55,499 nucleotides of DNA from an uncultured Eubacteriales bacterium (GTDB lineage: Bacteria > Bacillota > Clostridia > Lachnospirales > Lachnospiraceae): contig OMWV01000003.1 of the NCBI GenBank assembly GCA_900314845.1, forward strand, positions 1 to 55,499, read 5' to 3'. The position numbers and the translations under genes were made by a program. This document shows, in pieces, positions 45,682 through 53,871 of the stretch (its first letter is position 1; each line of letters begins with the position of its first letter). The notes beneath the pieces are model-generated. The model did not search any database. It was not told the origin of the DNA and worked only from the letters and a program-made list of their open reading frames with translations.

Positions 45682-47271
45682 GTGTCTTTTATATCGATTA
45701 ATTTTTATGCATTCTGTTTGCTGCTGGTGATCTTGTATTATCTGGTGCCAAAAAGAATGCAGCTTTTTGTTTTGCTGGTTTTTAACGCCTGGTTCATCCT
45801 GGCCTCGAGCGGGGCTTTGTCCGTCTTTATGCTGATCACGGTGCTGACGACATACGGCGCCGGCAGGGTCATGAACCGCCACGAGAGGGAATTTAAGGAG
45901 CAGGCCGCGGCCATCCCCGATATCACCAGGCAGCAGAGGCGGGAGCTTAGGGCGGTAAGGGAGAAGAGGAACAGGAGAGTGCTTCTGGCGGCCATGTTCC
46001 TCAACTTCGGTATCTGGGCGGTTATAAAATATACAGACTTTTTTATACAGAATGTCAATAAGGTCCGGGCCGTCATGGGGATACCCGACGTGCCCTATGC
46101 CCACTTTATCATGCCCCTGGGCATATCATTTTACACATTTGCCGCCATGGGCTATCTGATAGATGTGAGCAGGGGCAAGTACCCCGCGGATGAGAGCCTG
46201 CTCAATGTGGCTGTCTTCGTCACATTTTTCCCTCATCTGATCGAGGGTCCCTTCAGCCGCTACGATACCCTGGGCAAGAGCCTGCTGCAGGCTCACAATT
46301 TCGACTATGAGAATATTGCCTGCGGAGCGCGGAGGATCCTCTGGGGCCTGTGCAAAAAGGTGATCATAGCCGATCAGCTGGGCATAGCGGTTGATACCTA
46401 TTTCGGCAATCTGAAGGCCTACACCGGGCCTTACGCCTGCGCGGCCATGCTCCTTTATGCCATGCAGCTGTACGCGGATTTTTCAGGTTATATGGATATC
46501 GCCTGCGGCGTGTCAAGACTTCTGGGAGTAAAGCTGGATGAGAATTTTGCCCGGCCTTTCCTGTCCGTATCGGTCGAGGATTTCTGGAGAAGATGGCATA
46601 TCACGCTGGGAACCTGGTTCCGCGATTATGTCTTTTATCCCGTCTCCCTGGGCAAGGCAGCACAAAAACTGGGCCACAAGTCCAGGAAGAAGTTCGGCCC
46701 CCGCATGGGCAAGCTTGTGCCCAGTTATCTGGCCCTCATATTTGTATGGGTCATAACCGGTCTCTGGCACGGAGCTGCCTGGCAGTATGTATTCTGGGGT
46801 CTGGCTAACCTTTTCATCATCGTGTTCAGCATGCAGATGAAACCCCTGTATGACAAGGGCAAGGCCCTGATCCACGCGGACAGGCATCCGGGTGCCTGGA
46901 GGGTCTTCATGGTCATCAGGACGTTTATCATCGTAGGATTCCTTCGTGTCATGTCAAGGACGGCAGGATTTAGACAGTGCCTTATGATGTATAAGAATGT
47001 TTTCCGGGGCTGGGAGGGCGGCTGGCTGAGCGTGGGCAAGTGGACATTTTTCCCCAAGATGCAGACGATCAGCATCGTTACGGCCTGCTTTTTCTCTCTT
47101 TTGCTTATCCTTGTGGATATATTTGAGGAGTCAGGCAAGTGGGAGGCGATTAAAGGTAAGACGCCCGGCTTTGTGCGGGCCCTTGTCTATGCGCTGCTTC
47201 TGGCGGCCCTTGTGATCTGCGCAGGTGAGACTGCGGGAACTACGACAGGATTTATGTATGAAATTTACTAA
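45682..47271 (+). CDS. MBOAT-family membrane O-acyltransferase (DltB/AlgI type)
   Basis: A 529-residue membrane protein with about eleven hydrophobic helices. The MBOAT signatures are IEGPFSRYDTLGKSL (about 187-201), FWRRWHITLGTWFRDYVFYPVS split around 301-322, and the catalytic-type histidine His363 in GLWHGAAW. It should move an acyl group from the cytoplasmic carrier protein across the membrane to a surface glycan or polymer. The start is GTG at 45682 after GGGAGGG. It lies 27 bases after the ACP-like gene and overlaps the next gene by 14 bases. Confidence 0.92.
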   Translation: MSFISINFYAFCLLLVILYYLVPKRMQLFVLLVFNAWFILASSGALSVFMLITVLTTYGAGRVMNRHEREFKEQAAAIPDITRQQRRELRAVREKRNRRVLLAAMFLNFGIWAVIKYTDFFIQNVNKVRAVMGIPDVPYAHFIMPLGISFYTFAAMGYLIDVSRGKYPADESLLNVAVFVTFFPHLIEGPFSRYDTLGKSLLQAHNFDYENIACGARRILWGLCKKVIIADQLGIAVDTYFGNLKAYTGPYACAAMLLYAMQLYADFSGYMDIACGVSRLLGVKLDENFARPFLSVSVEDFWRRWHITLGTWFRDYVFYPVSLGKAAQKLGHKSRKKFGPRMGKLVPSYLALIFVWVITGLWHGAAWQYVFWGLANLFIIVFSMQMKPLYDKGKALIHADRHPGAWRVFMVIRTFIIVGFLRVMSRTAGFRQCLMMYKNVFRGWEGGWLSVGKWTFFPKMQTISIVTACFFSLLLILVDIFEESGKWEAIKGKTPGFVRALVYALLLAALVICAGETAGTTTGFMYEIY

Positions 47272-48649
47272 AAAAACCGCTTATCTTTTGAATTTTATCA
47301 GTCTGGCCGTGGTCAGCTTTCTTCTCTTTCATTTTCTGGGGCAGGCAGTCGTGCCGGTATCCTACGCGGATTATTATAAGCACGATCTGAGCCAGATGAA
47401 GAAGAAGGGTCAGACCTATGATCTGATATTCGTGGGAGCCTCCAGGACTTTTCGGTCTTTCGACCCCAAGGTTTTTGCCAGGGAGACGGACTATAAGAAT
47501 GTTCTTAATGCCGGCTCTGTGGCTCAGACCATAGAGGGAAGTTATTATCTGACCAGGGAGCTGATAAAAAAGCAGCATCCCAAAAGGCTGGTCGTGGGGC
47601 TCAGCTACAATGAGCTTTTCTACCAGCAGGAGGATAAGAGCCCCCGGGGGAACATGGTCCTTTATGACAGGCTGGAAGATCCCCTCGTCAAGGCTGAATT
47701 TGTCAGCAAGGTGCTTAAGGGCAACGATCTGCTCTACCTGAGCAATCTCTACCGCTATGGCTCTTCCATCTCCCCCTCCTACCTGGCTTCGACCTGGCAG
47801 GAGAGAAAGAAGCTTGCAGAGTCTGATTTTGCTCCTGTGGAGAAAAAGAAAGAGTACTATGACGGGAACGGATTTGTATACAGCAAGAGGACGGTAAAGA
47901 AGGGCGCCACTCCCATGAGGAGCGAGGGCACATTTTCCGAGAAAAAGGTGGATCCGGACAAGCTGGCCCTGCTGGGCAAGATCATAGACCTGTGCAAGGA
48001 AAAGGGGATAAAGGTCTCTCTTGTCACAGGCCCGACCTCCCTCATGACCATGTACAATATCACGAATTATCAGGGGGCAACAGATTTTTATACAGAATAC
48101 GCGAAGGAAAAGGGCATCAGCTACTATAACCTGAACATGCTCAAAGGGCGCCTGGACCTCTTTCCGGATGATGCCATGCTCGACTACAACCATGTAAACG
48201 GGGAGGGCGCGAGAAGGGCCAGCGAGAAATACGCGAAGGTCCTGAAGCTGGAGGATCAGGGCAAGAGCGCTGGCTCTATGTTTTATAAGGATCTTGACCA
48301 GGTAAAGAAGCAGGTAGACCGGGTCGTTGCCTGCAAGGCCACGCGGAAATTTACCATGCCCAAGGGGACAGACCGCAAGTATATGAACGTCAACAGCCTG
48401 CCGGCCGGTGCCCAGGTGGAGTACAAGATAAGCTATAAAAAGCCCGGGGCTAAGAAGTACAGGCTCTTTGCCGTATATTCCAATATGACTATCTATGACG
48501 TGACAGGGATAGCCAAGCCCGGAACAAAGATCCTGATCTACGCCCGGATAAAGGGGCACGATGTTCCCAGGGAGGTCTACCAGAGATATACCGTCAGCAA
48601 TGACGGGAAGAAGCTTACAAAGAAGCATCTCAGGTTAAATGATAAATAA
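47258..48649 (+). CDS. Membrane-anchored SGNH/DltD-like protein
   Basis: A 463-residue protein with one N-terminal membrane anchor (about 8-30) and the rest outside. VGASRTFRSFDP places Ser62 as a GxS-type nucleophile, and LDYNHVNGEG supplies Asp309 and His312, together an SGNH-like triad as in DltD and AlgJ/AlgX. Residues about 375-463 form a beta-rich tail that resembles a fibronectin-type domain. It probably completes acyl transfer to, or removes acyl groups from, a cell-surface polymer. Its start at ATG 47258 is inside the MBOAT gene end. The acyl group and polymer are unknown. Confidence 0.82.
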   Translation: MKFTKKTAYLLNFISLAVVSFLLFHFLGQAVVPVSYADYYKHDLSQMKKKGQTYDLIFVGASRTFRSFDPKVFARETDYKNVLNAGSVAQTIEGSYYLTRELIKKQHPKRLVVGLSYNELFYQQEDKSPRGNMVLYDRLEDPLVKAEFVSKVLKGNDLLYLSNLYRYGSSISPSYLASTWQERKKLAESDFAPVEKKKEYYDGNGFVYSKRTVKKGATPMRSEGTFSEKKVDPDKLALLGKIIDLCKEKGIKVSLVTGPTSLMTMYNITNYQGATDFYTEYAKEKGISYYNLNMLKGRLDLFPDDAMLDYNHVNGEGARRASEKYAKVLKLEDQGKSAGSMFYKDLDQVKKQVDRVVACKATRKFTMPKGTDRKYMNVNSLPAGAQVEYKISYKKPGAKKYRLFAVYSNMTIYDVTGIAKPGTKILIYARIKGHDVPREVYQRYTVSNDGKKLTKKHLRLNDK

Positions 48650-48675
48650 GCTGACGCGGAAAGGAGCCTGATGAT

Positions 48676-49263
48676 ATGATCATTAACCCGGCATTTTACA
48701 ATGAACGCGGGGGCGAGGATATCTTTGCCCGCCTGCTCACGGAGAGGATCGTTCTTCTCTTTGACGAGGTCTCTGATGATATGGCGGCCAGCGTGATCGC
48801 CCAGCTGCTTTACCTGGAATCCGTCAATCCCAAGGCGGATATCCAGATGTACATCTGCTCGCCGGGCGGATCGGTATCGGCGGGATTTGCCATTTACGAT
48901 ACCATGAAGCACATCCGCTGCGACGTGTCCACGATCTGTGTGGGCATGGCGGCCAGCATGGGGGCCTTTCTCCTGGCAGGCGGCACAAAGGGCAAGAGAT
49001 ACTGCCTGGAGAACAGCGAGGTCATGATCCATCAGGTCCTTGGCGGGGTGTCCGGCCAGATGACGGATATCCAGATAGAGGCCAGGCATGGCCAGAGGAT
49101 AAAGGAGAGGGTCAACAGGATCCTGGCGGCAAACACCGGCCACACGGTGGAGGAGATAGAACGGGATACGGACAGGAATAACTGGATGTTCCCGGAAGAG
49201 GCCATAGAGTACGGGATCATAGACCATATTATAAAGGAAGGGAAGACAGATGGCAGAGAATAA
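48676..49263 (+). CDS. clpP: ClpP-like protease subunit with an Asn in place of the catalytic Asp
   Basis: A 195-residue member of the ClpP family without a long propeptide. The nucleophile Ser94 (GMAASMGA) and His119 (MIHQ) are present. The third triad residue, in the TDRDNF motif of normal ClpP, is Asn168 here (TDRNNW). The same Asp-to-Asn change is known in Listeria ClpP1, which is poorly active alone but works with a second ClpP. Handle residues and the GGSVSAG loop are intact. AAGGAG precedes the ATG, 26 bases after the SGNH gene. Its end overlaps the AAA+ gene by 14 bases, so the two are coupled in translation. Confidence 0.93.
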   Translation: MIINPAFYNERGGEDIFARLLTERIVLLFDEVSDDMAASVIAQLLYLESVNPKADIQMYICSPGGSVSAGFAIYDTMKHIRCDVSTICVGMAASMGAFLLAGGTKGKRYCLENSEVMIHQVLGGVSGQMTDIQIEARHGQRIKERVNRILAANTGHTVEEIERDTDRNNWMFPEEAIEYGIIDHIIKEGKTDGRE

Positions 49264-51040
49264 AGACGGACTTGCCCCTGAGATGGATGATCAGGAGCAG
49301 GAGGCCGGGGGACAGGCTCTGACGGACGAGGAGTTTTTTGCCCTGCCGGTCAATGAGGAAGATGTGGAAAATGTGCTTAAGGCCGTGTCCAGGGTCAGAG
49401 GGGCGGATCAGTTCATCAGCCTCTGCAATGAGATCCACCGGATGGCGCCTCTTATCCGCCAGAGGGGGCTTCAGTACATGCTCGGTTCCCGGAGCTATCT
49501 TTTCTCCATAGACAAGGGCTGGGGTCTGAATTCTTCTGTCAATCTTCTGACAGCCCTTATGCAGACAGAGCGTCTTTTCAATGCCGCGGACCTGGCGGTT
49601 TCTGCCGTTCTGCCTCCGGACAGCGAGGAGGCGGATGTTCTGGGACCGGTTGCTGACGCGGCTGCCCAGATATCGGGCCGTTTTGTGATCATAGATATCA
49701 GTGCCTGGACCACGAAGGCGGGAACGGAAAAGTTCAGGAATTTTCTCCTCTCCCTTGCCGACGCGGCGGATGATCTGATCTATGTCTTTCGGGTGCCTTA
49801 CATGGAACAAAATGTCCTGGTAAAGCTTCTGGAAAAGCTCAACGACGTTCTCCAGGTACAGCCGGTTTCCTTTGTCCCCCTGGGCGGGGACCAGCTCAGA
49901 GAGGCGGCGGATGATATCCTCTCATCCTGCGGTTTTTGCGCGGATGAGGGAGCCTGGGAACTCTTCGGTCAGAGAATCGCGGAGGAGAAATCTGACGGGA
50001 GATTTTACGGGATGCTGACCCTCAAAAAGATAGCCGGCGATATGATCTATCAGAAGATCAGGGCCATGAGCTCTTCTGCCGATGCAGGCCCTGCCGCGCC
50101 CGGGGACGCAGATGGAGAAGAGCCCCCGGAGATGATCTGTATCTGCGCCGATGATCTGAAAGATTTTGTTCAGGATCCTCTGGCTCTTCCGCCTGCCGGG
50201 GAAGACTTGAGCGATTTGATCTGCGCTTTTCGCATCCGCAGTCAGATCGAAAAGCTTCTGGCTCAGATCCAGGAGGACAGAGCGGGCGGCAAAGGCGGCC
50301 CCCTGCATATCCGTTTTATCGGCCGGCCCGGCACGGGCAAGACTACCGTCGCCCGGATCATAGGCAGGAGGATGAAGGAAAAAGGCATGCTCTCTCACGG
50401 CTATTTCTTTGAGCACTCGGCAGCTGATCTTCTGGCACCGGAAGAGGGCGCGGCGGCTCCCGGCGTATTTTCCATATGCTCAGATGCCAGGGGGTCTGTC
50501 CTTTTCATAGACGAGATCTACCGCTTCACGGACGGTGATCCTGAGGGGGATGATCCTGCCGGGGAATCTCTGCAGATGCTGGACGGATTTATGAAGAGGG
50601 ATAACATGCTGGTCATCCTGGCCGGCGATGAGGAGGAGATGAACAGGCTTCTGGCCTGCCAGCCTTCCCTGAGGGAAGATATGCCCTACGAACTTTATTT
50701 TCCGGATTACAGCCGGGAGGAACTGGCGGATATATTTATGGATATGGTGGAGAGAAACCATATGCAGGCGGGAAATGGGCTGAAGGAGACTGTCAGCCAT
50801 TACTTCATGGATCTGAAGCAAAATGTCGTGGATTCGGAAGACTTTTCCAATGCCCGTTTTGTCCGCAATCTATTTGAGAGCGCCTGGAGTAAGAGCGTGA
50901 TGCGGGCGCAGATGGACGGGAAGCCGGCTTCTTCCATGGAGAGGGAGGACTTCCTGGCGGCAGCGGCAAAAGATGTGGAAGAGTACTGCGCGAAGCAGAC
51001 AAGGAGGCCCCGTCCCGGTTACCATATCGGCCTGATCTAG
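49250..51040 (+). CDS. CbbX/SpoVK-like AAA+ protein, possible ClpP partner unfoldase
   Basis: A 596-residue protein. Residues about 350-580 form a CbbX/SpoVK-type AAA+ module: Walker A GRPGTGKT (358-365), Walker B VLFIDEIY (417-424), a sensor-type NARFVRN near 534-540. Residues about 40-275 look like a degenerate second module without Walker A, ending in a lid-like helical part, followed by an acidic linker (275-300). The C-terminus is PGYHIGLI: Ile593-Gly594-Leu595 resembles the IGF/IGL tripeptide with which ClpX and ClpA dock on ClpP. With clpP overlapping it by 14 bases, I infer a dedicated unfoldase; no such pair is known to me. The ribosome site is AGGAAGGGAAG. Confidence 0.82.
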   Translation: MAENKDGLAPEMDDQEQEAGGQALTDEEFFALPVNEEDVENVLKAVSRVRGADQFISLCNEIHRMAPLIRQRGLQYMLGSRSYLFSIDKGWGLNSSVNLLTALMQTERLFNAADLAVSAVLPPDSEEADVLGPVADAAAQISGRFVIIDISAWTTKAGTEKFRNFLLSLADAADDLIYVFRVPYMEQNVLVKLLEKLNDVLQVQPVSFVPLGGDQLREAADDILSSCGFCADEGAWELFGQRIAEEKSDGRFYGMLTLKKIAGDMIYQKIRAMSSSADAGPAAPGDADGEEPPEMICICADDLKDFVQDPLALPPAGEDLSDLICAFRIRSQIEKLLAQIQEDRAGGKGGPLHIRFIGRPGTGKTTVARIIGRRMKEKGMLSHGYFFEHSAADLLAPEEGAAAPGVFSICSDARGSVLFIDEIYRFTDGDPEGDDPAGESLQMLDGFMKRDNMLVILAGDEEEMNRLLACQPSLREDMPYELYFPDYSREELADIFMDMVERNHMQAGNGLKETVSHYFMDLKQNVVDSEDFSNARFVRNLFESAWSKSVMRAQMDGKPASSMEREDFLAAAAKDVEEYCAKQTRRPRPGYHIGLI

Positions 51041-51065
51041 ACCGCGCCTGCTCTCGGGCGTCCTG

Positions 51066-52037
51066 TCAGATCAGCCCCATGGTCCTGAGGATAAAAAGCC
51101 AGAATGTGAGGGTGACGGAGGAGAGCAGGGTCGTGGTCACGACGATGCTGGATGTGAGTACGTCATCGTTGCCCATGTTTTTGGCCATGATATAGCAGGA
51201 AACAGTCGTCGGCGCTCCCACCATGATGAGGATGGCGACAAGGGCACTCTGCCTGAAGCCCAGCATGATGGCAAAGGGGAAGAATAGAGCCGGCAGAACC
51301 ATGAGCTTTATCAGGGAGGCGGCCAGAGTCTGCTTTAGCTTCTTCACGGCCTTTCTGCCCTCAAAGGCAGCTCCGACGGCTATGAGGCCCATGGGAGTAG
51401 CTGTCGCCCCTATGCTGGTGATCGTCTTAAGAACGATAGGGGGCAGACTGACGCCTGCCAGGGAAAAGGGAAAGCCTGCCGCTATGCCCAGGATGATGGG
51501 GTTTGTGACGATGCCTTTCAGGGTGTGGAGGGCCAGTTCCTTTCCGCCTTTGTGCTCCGGCGCGGAGCCGTCCTGGGGATATTTCTCACCGAAAATGCTG
51601 AGGATAATGACGGAGTAAATGTTGTACAAGGGGACGGCGGCTATGATCATCATGGGGGTCATGCCGGACTCCCCATAGATATTCTGTACAAATGCTATGC
51701 CGAATATGGCGGCGCTGCCTCTGGCCGCCGCCTGGGTAAAGGCGCCGATCTCCCTCTTGTCTTTTATGAACTTTTCCGCGAAGAGAAGCACTGCCAGGAA
51801 CATGATGCTTGTGCCGATCATGCAGAAGGCGATGAAGCGGGGATCATAGACCTTGTCAATGGGCGTTGTAGCTATATCTTTAAAGAGCATGACAGGGAGG
51901 GCGATCTTGAAGACATATTTATTCAGGATCTCTATGAAATTGGCGTTGACCATCTTTATCCTGTTCAGGAAATAGCCAAGTACGATGATCAGGAAAATTG
52001 GAATCGTCGCGTTGAGCGCAAAGATAAAATTCGACAT
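51066..52037 (-). CDS. AEC-family transporter
   Basis: A 323-residue membrane protein with about ten helices of the auxin efflux carrier type, starting with the typical ATIPIFLIIVLGYFLNR and ending with PTTVSCYIMAKNMGNDDVLTSS, the conserved region of the second half. Bacterial members move malate, malonate or other organic acids. The start is set at ATG 52037, with GGAGGA 8 bases upstream; an in-frame ATG 21 codons earlier has none. It is a single gene opposite to its neighbours and its substrate cannot be deduced. Confidence 0.87.
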   Translation of the reverse strand: MSNFIFALNATIPIFLIIVLGYFLNRIKMVNANFIEILNKYVFKIALPVMLFKDIATTPIDKVYDPRFIAFCMIGTSIMFLAVLLFAEKFIKDKREIGAFTQAAARGSAAIFGIAFVQNIYGESGMTPMMIIAAVPLYNIYSVIILSIFGEKYPQDGSAPEHKGGKELALHTLKGIVTNPIILGIAAGFPFSLAGVSLPPIVLKTITSIGATATPMGLIAVGAAFEGRKAVKKLKQTLAASLIKLMVLPALFFPFAIMLGFRQSALVAILIMVGAPTTVSCYIMAKNMGNDDVLTSSIVVTTTLLSSVTLTFWLFILRTMGLI

Positions 52038-52129
52038 ATAAAATCCTCCACTGCGTTTACACTTTAGACTAGCACTCTCAAAAGCCAGCGTCAAGCGCAA
52101 GGGAAGGAATATGATAAAGGAGGGATCGT

Positions 52130-53209
52130 ATGCAGCATGAAGTAGTCAGGAAGCAGAGGCTTCTGAATGAGAATGGCATCGTTGCAGAGCCCGGCTGGGC
52201 CCGGCATCCGGTCTGGGTATATGACAGGAGAGATATCAAGGCATCCCCTCTTCGGATAAAGGAGTGGGACTATTACCTGGTCATGAATGAGAGGTCAGCA
52301 GCGGCATTTACCATATCTGACCTGGGATATGCCGGCCTCGTGAGCGTATCCCTGATCGATCTTCGCGGGGACAGCCCCATATTCGCGGGCCAGAGGAAAG
52401 ATCAGCCCATAAAGCCCATGGAGAAGACCCAGACTGTGCTCACGCCTTTCCCCCTGGGCAGGATGGGCCTGCGGGCCGTGTCCTCGTCGGGGTCTGTCGT
52501 CTATGGGAACAGCCGGGTCCGCATCAAGTATGACGCTGAGCCGGGGAGGCGCAGGGTCCGCTGCATTTTCAAAAATTTCATGGACGGAAAGGACCTGAGG
52601 GCGGATATCCGGATGCTCTGCCCGGACATGGAGAGCATGTGCATCGCCACGCCCTGGCGGCAGGATCCGAAAGCATTTTACTATAATCAGAAGATAAACT
52701 GCATGCCGGCAGGCGGGACGGTGACGGCAGGCGGAAACAGCATCCATTTTCACCCCAAAAAGGATATGGCCATGCTGGACTGGGGCCGGGGCGTCTGGAC
52801 CTATGACAATGTCTGGTACTGGGGGACCTGTTCCACAACCATAGACGGCGTACCCTTCGGCTTTAACCTGGGCTACGGCTTCAGCGACCGCAGACCGGCC
52901 AGCGAGAATTTGCTCTACTATGGGCACAAGGTCCACAAGCTGGAAAATATTGCCTTTCAGATCATGACGGATGACGAAGGCCACCGCGATTTCATGAAGC
53001 CCTGGACGATCACCTCCAGCGACGGAAGGTTCGAGGCGGTCTTTATGCCCATCCTGGACAGAAAGGCGGACATAGATCTGAAGCTGATAGACAGTGACCA
53101 GCACCAGGTCTTCGGCCTCATGACAGGGACAGCCATCCTGGATGACGGGACCCAGATAAAGATGAGGGATGAGACGGCCGCCATAGAGGTCGTCCACAAC
53201 AGATACTGA
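52130..53209 (+). CDS. DUF2804 domain protein
   Basis: A 359-residue soluble protein matching the DUF2804 family over its whole length. Typical segments are LRIKEWDYYLV near the start, WGRGVWTYDNVWYWG near residues 222-236 and FGFNLGYGFSDRRPASENLLYY. The many aromatic and Gly residues suggest a beta-rich fold, possibly lipocalin- or carbohydrate-related. The biochemical role is unknown. AAAGGAGGG precedes the ATG. It is divergent from the AEC transporter with a 92-base gap. Confidence 0.82.
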   Translation: MQHEVVRKQRLLNENGIVAEPGWARHPVWVYDRRDIKASPLRIKEWDYYLVMNERSAAAFTISDLGYAGLVSVSLIDLRGDSPIFAGQRKDQPIKPMEKTQTVLTPFPLGRMGLRAVSSSGSVVYGNSRVRIKYDAEPGRRRVRCIFKNFMDGKDLRADIRMLCPDMESMCIATPWRQDPKAFYYNQKINCMPAGGTVTAGGNSIHFHPKKDMAMLDWGRGVWTYDNVWYWGTCSTTIDGVPFGFNLGYGFSDRRPASENLLYYGHKVHKLENIAFQIMTDDEGHRDFMKPWTITSSDGRFEAVFMPILDRKADIDLKLIDSDQHQVFGLMTGTAILDDGTQIKMRDETAAIEVVHNRY

Positions 53210-53251
53210 AGAGCCGGACACAGGAGCGCCGGTGATGTTTTCTGACTATTA

Positions 53252-53300
53252 CGTTAATAAACTAACGATAGTTGAAAAATGCCTGATTCAGATTTATAAT
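53252..53300 (+). promoter_or_regulatory. Promoter with upstream dyad for the 136-aa gene
   Basis: TTGAAA (53272-53277) and TATAAT (53295-53300) are exactly 17 bp apart. Just upstream, CGTTA and TAACG (53252-53256, 53263-53267) form a small dyad that could be an operator. The start point would be near 53307. Confidence 0.72.
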
Positions 53301-53367
53301 AGTTGCAAGTAGTCGGAACGTGTAGTGTCATTGGTCAATCTTAAGTATTGCGCGAGAAGGGGTTTTT

Positions 53368-53778
53368 ATGAGCGAGAAGGTTGATTTTTACGAGAATGGC
53401 AGCATGAAACTCAATCTTAGTCAGGACGATCGGTACGTAATGACGAAGTGGTACAAAAGCAGTGTGGCAATTTTTAACGAGAAGGATTTCAGAAAGTATC
53501 TGAATGGCCTGGACACAAAGTATCAGACGAATGGGAATGGACGAAGTGTGATAAGATATTTTTTGTCAGCTGCTTTGACACTGGTCTGTAAGAATGGAGA
53601 AGGCTGGTCTTTCCCGGATACGCTCAGAGAATATGCGCTTCCCGACGGCGGGGATCTGTATATGTTTGAGAGGCCGGAGGAATACCGGGGTTTTCCCGAT
53701 ATCCCGCTTATCCTTCTTGCTGCGCAGGGCAATGTAGGCGCAGCCGTGAAGATGACTGAGAAGATGCACAGGGAATGA
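53368..53778 (+). CDS. Hypothetical protein, 136 residues
   Basis: I do not recognise this protein. It is soluble, has no signal peptide or membrane segment, and mixes polar and aromatic residues in its first half (DDRYVMTKWYKSSVAIF) with a Pro-rich middle (GWSFPDTLREYALPDGGD) and a short helical end. AGAAGGGG lies before the ATG. It has its own good promoter and is followed by a terminator, so it is a real single-gene unit. Its codons are somewhat more AT-rich than those of its neighbours, which may point to later acquisition. Confidence 0.7.
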   Translation: MSEKVDFYENGSMKLNLSQDDRYVMTKWYKSSVAIFNEKDFRKYLNGLDTKYQTNGNGRSVIRYFLSAALTLVCKNGEGWSFPDTLREYALPDGGDLYMFERPEEYRGFPDIPLILLAAQGNVGAAVKMTEKMHRE

Positions 53779-53797
53779 AAGAGGCCGCAGATGGAGA

Positions 53798-53828
53798 CCG
53801 CCGGGTCCTTGATCCGGCGGCCTTTCTT
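53798..53828 (+). terminator. Terminator after the hypothetical gene
   Basis: CCGCCGG (53798-53804) and CCGGCGG (53814-53820) form a stem followed by CCTTTCTT. It lies between the 136-aa gene and the pncB ribosome site, so pncB may have a separate promoter or depend on read-through. Confidence 0.65.
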
Positions 53829-53871
53829 GATAATTACGCCTGGCTGTTTGTTATTTATGGAGGATTTTAAG

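Noticed and set aside
47252-48628. 458-codon open frame antisense to the SGNH gene
   Set aside because: The plus-strand protein has a membrane anchor, catalytic motifs and operon context; the antisense product has none.
53791-53871. Longer pncB start at 53791
   Set aside because: It would precede and include a terminator stem and has no ribosome site; ATG 53872 has GGAGGA and fits the family start.
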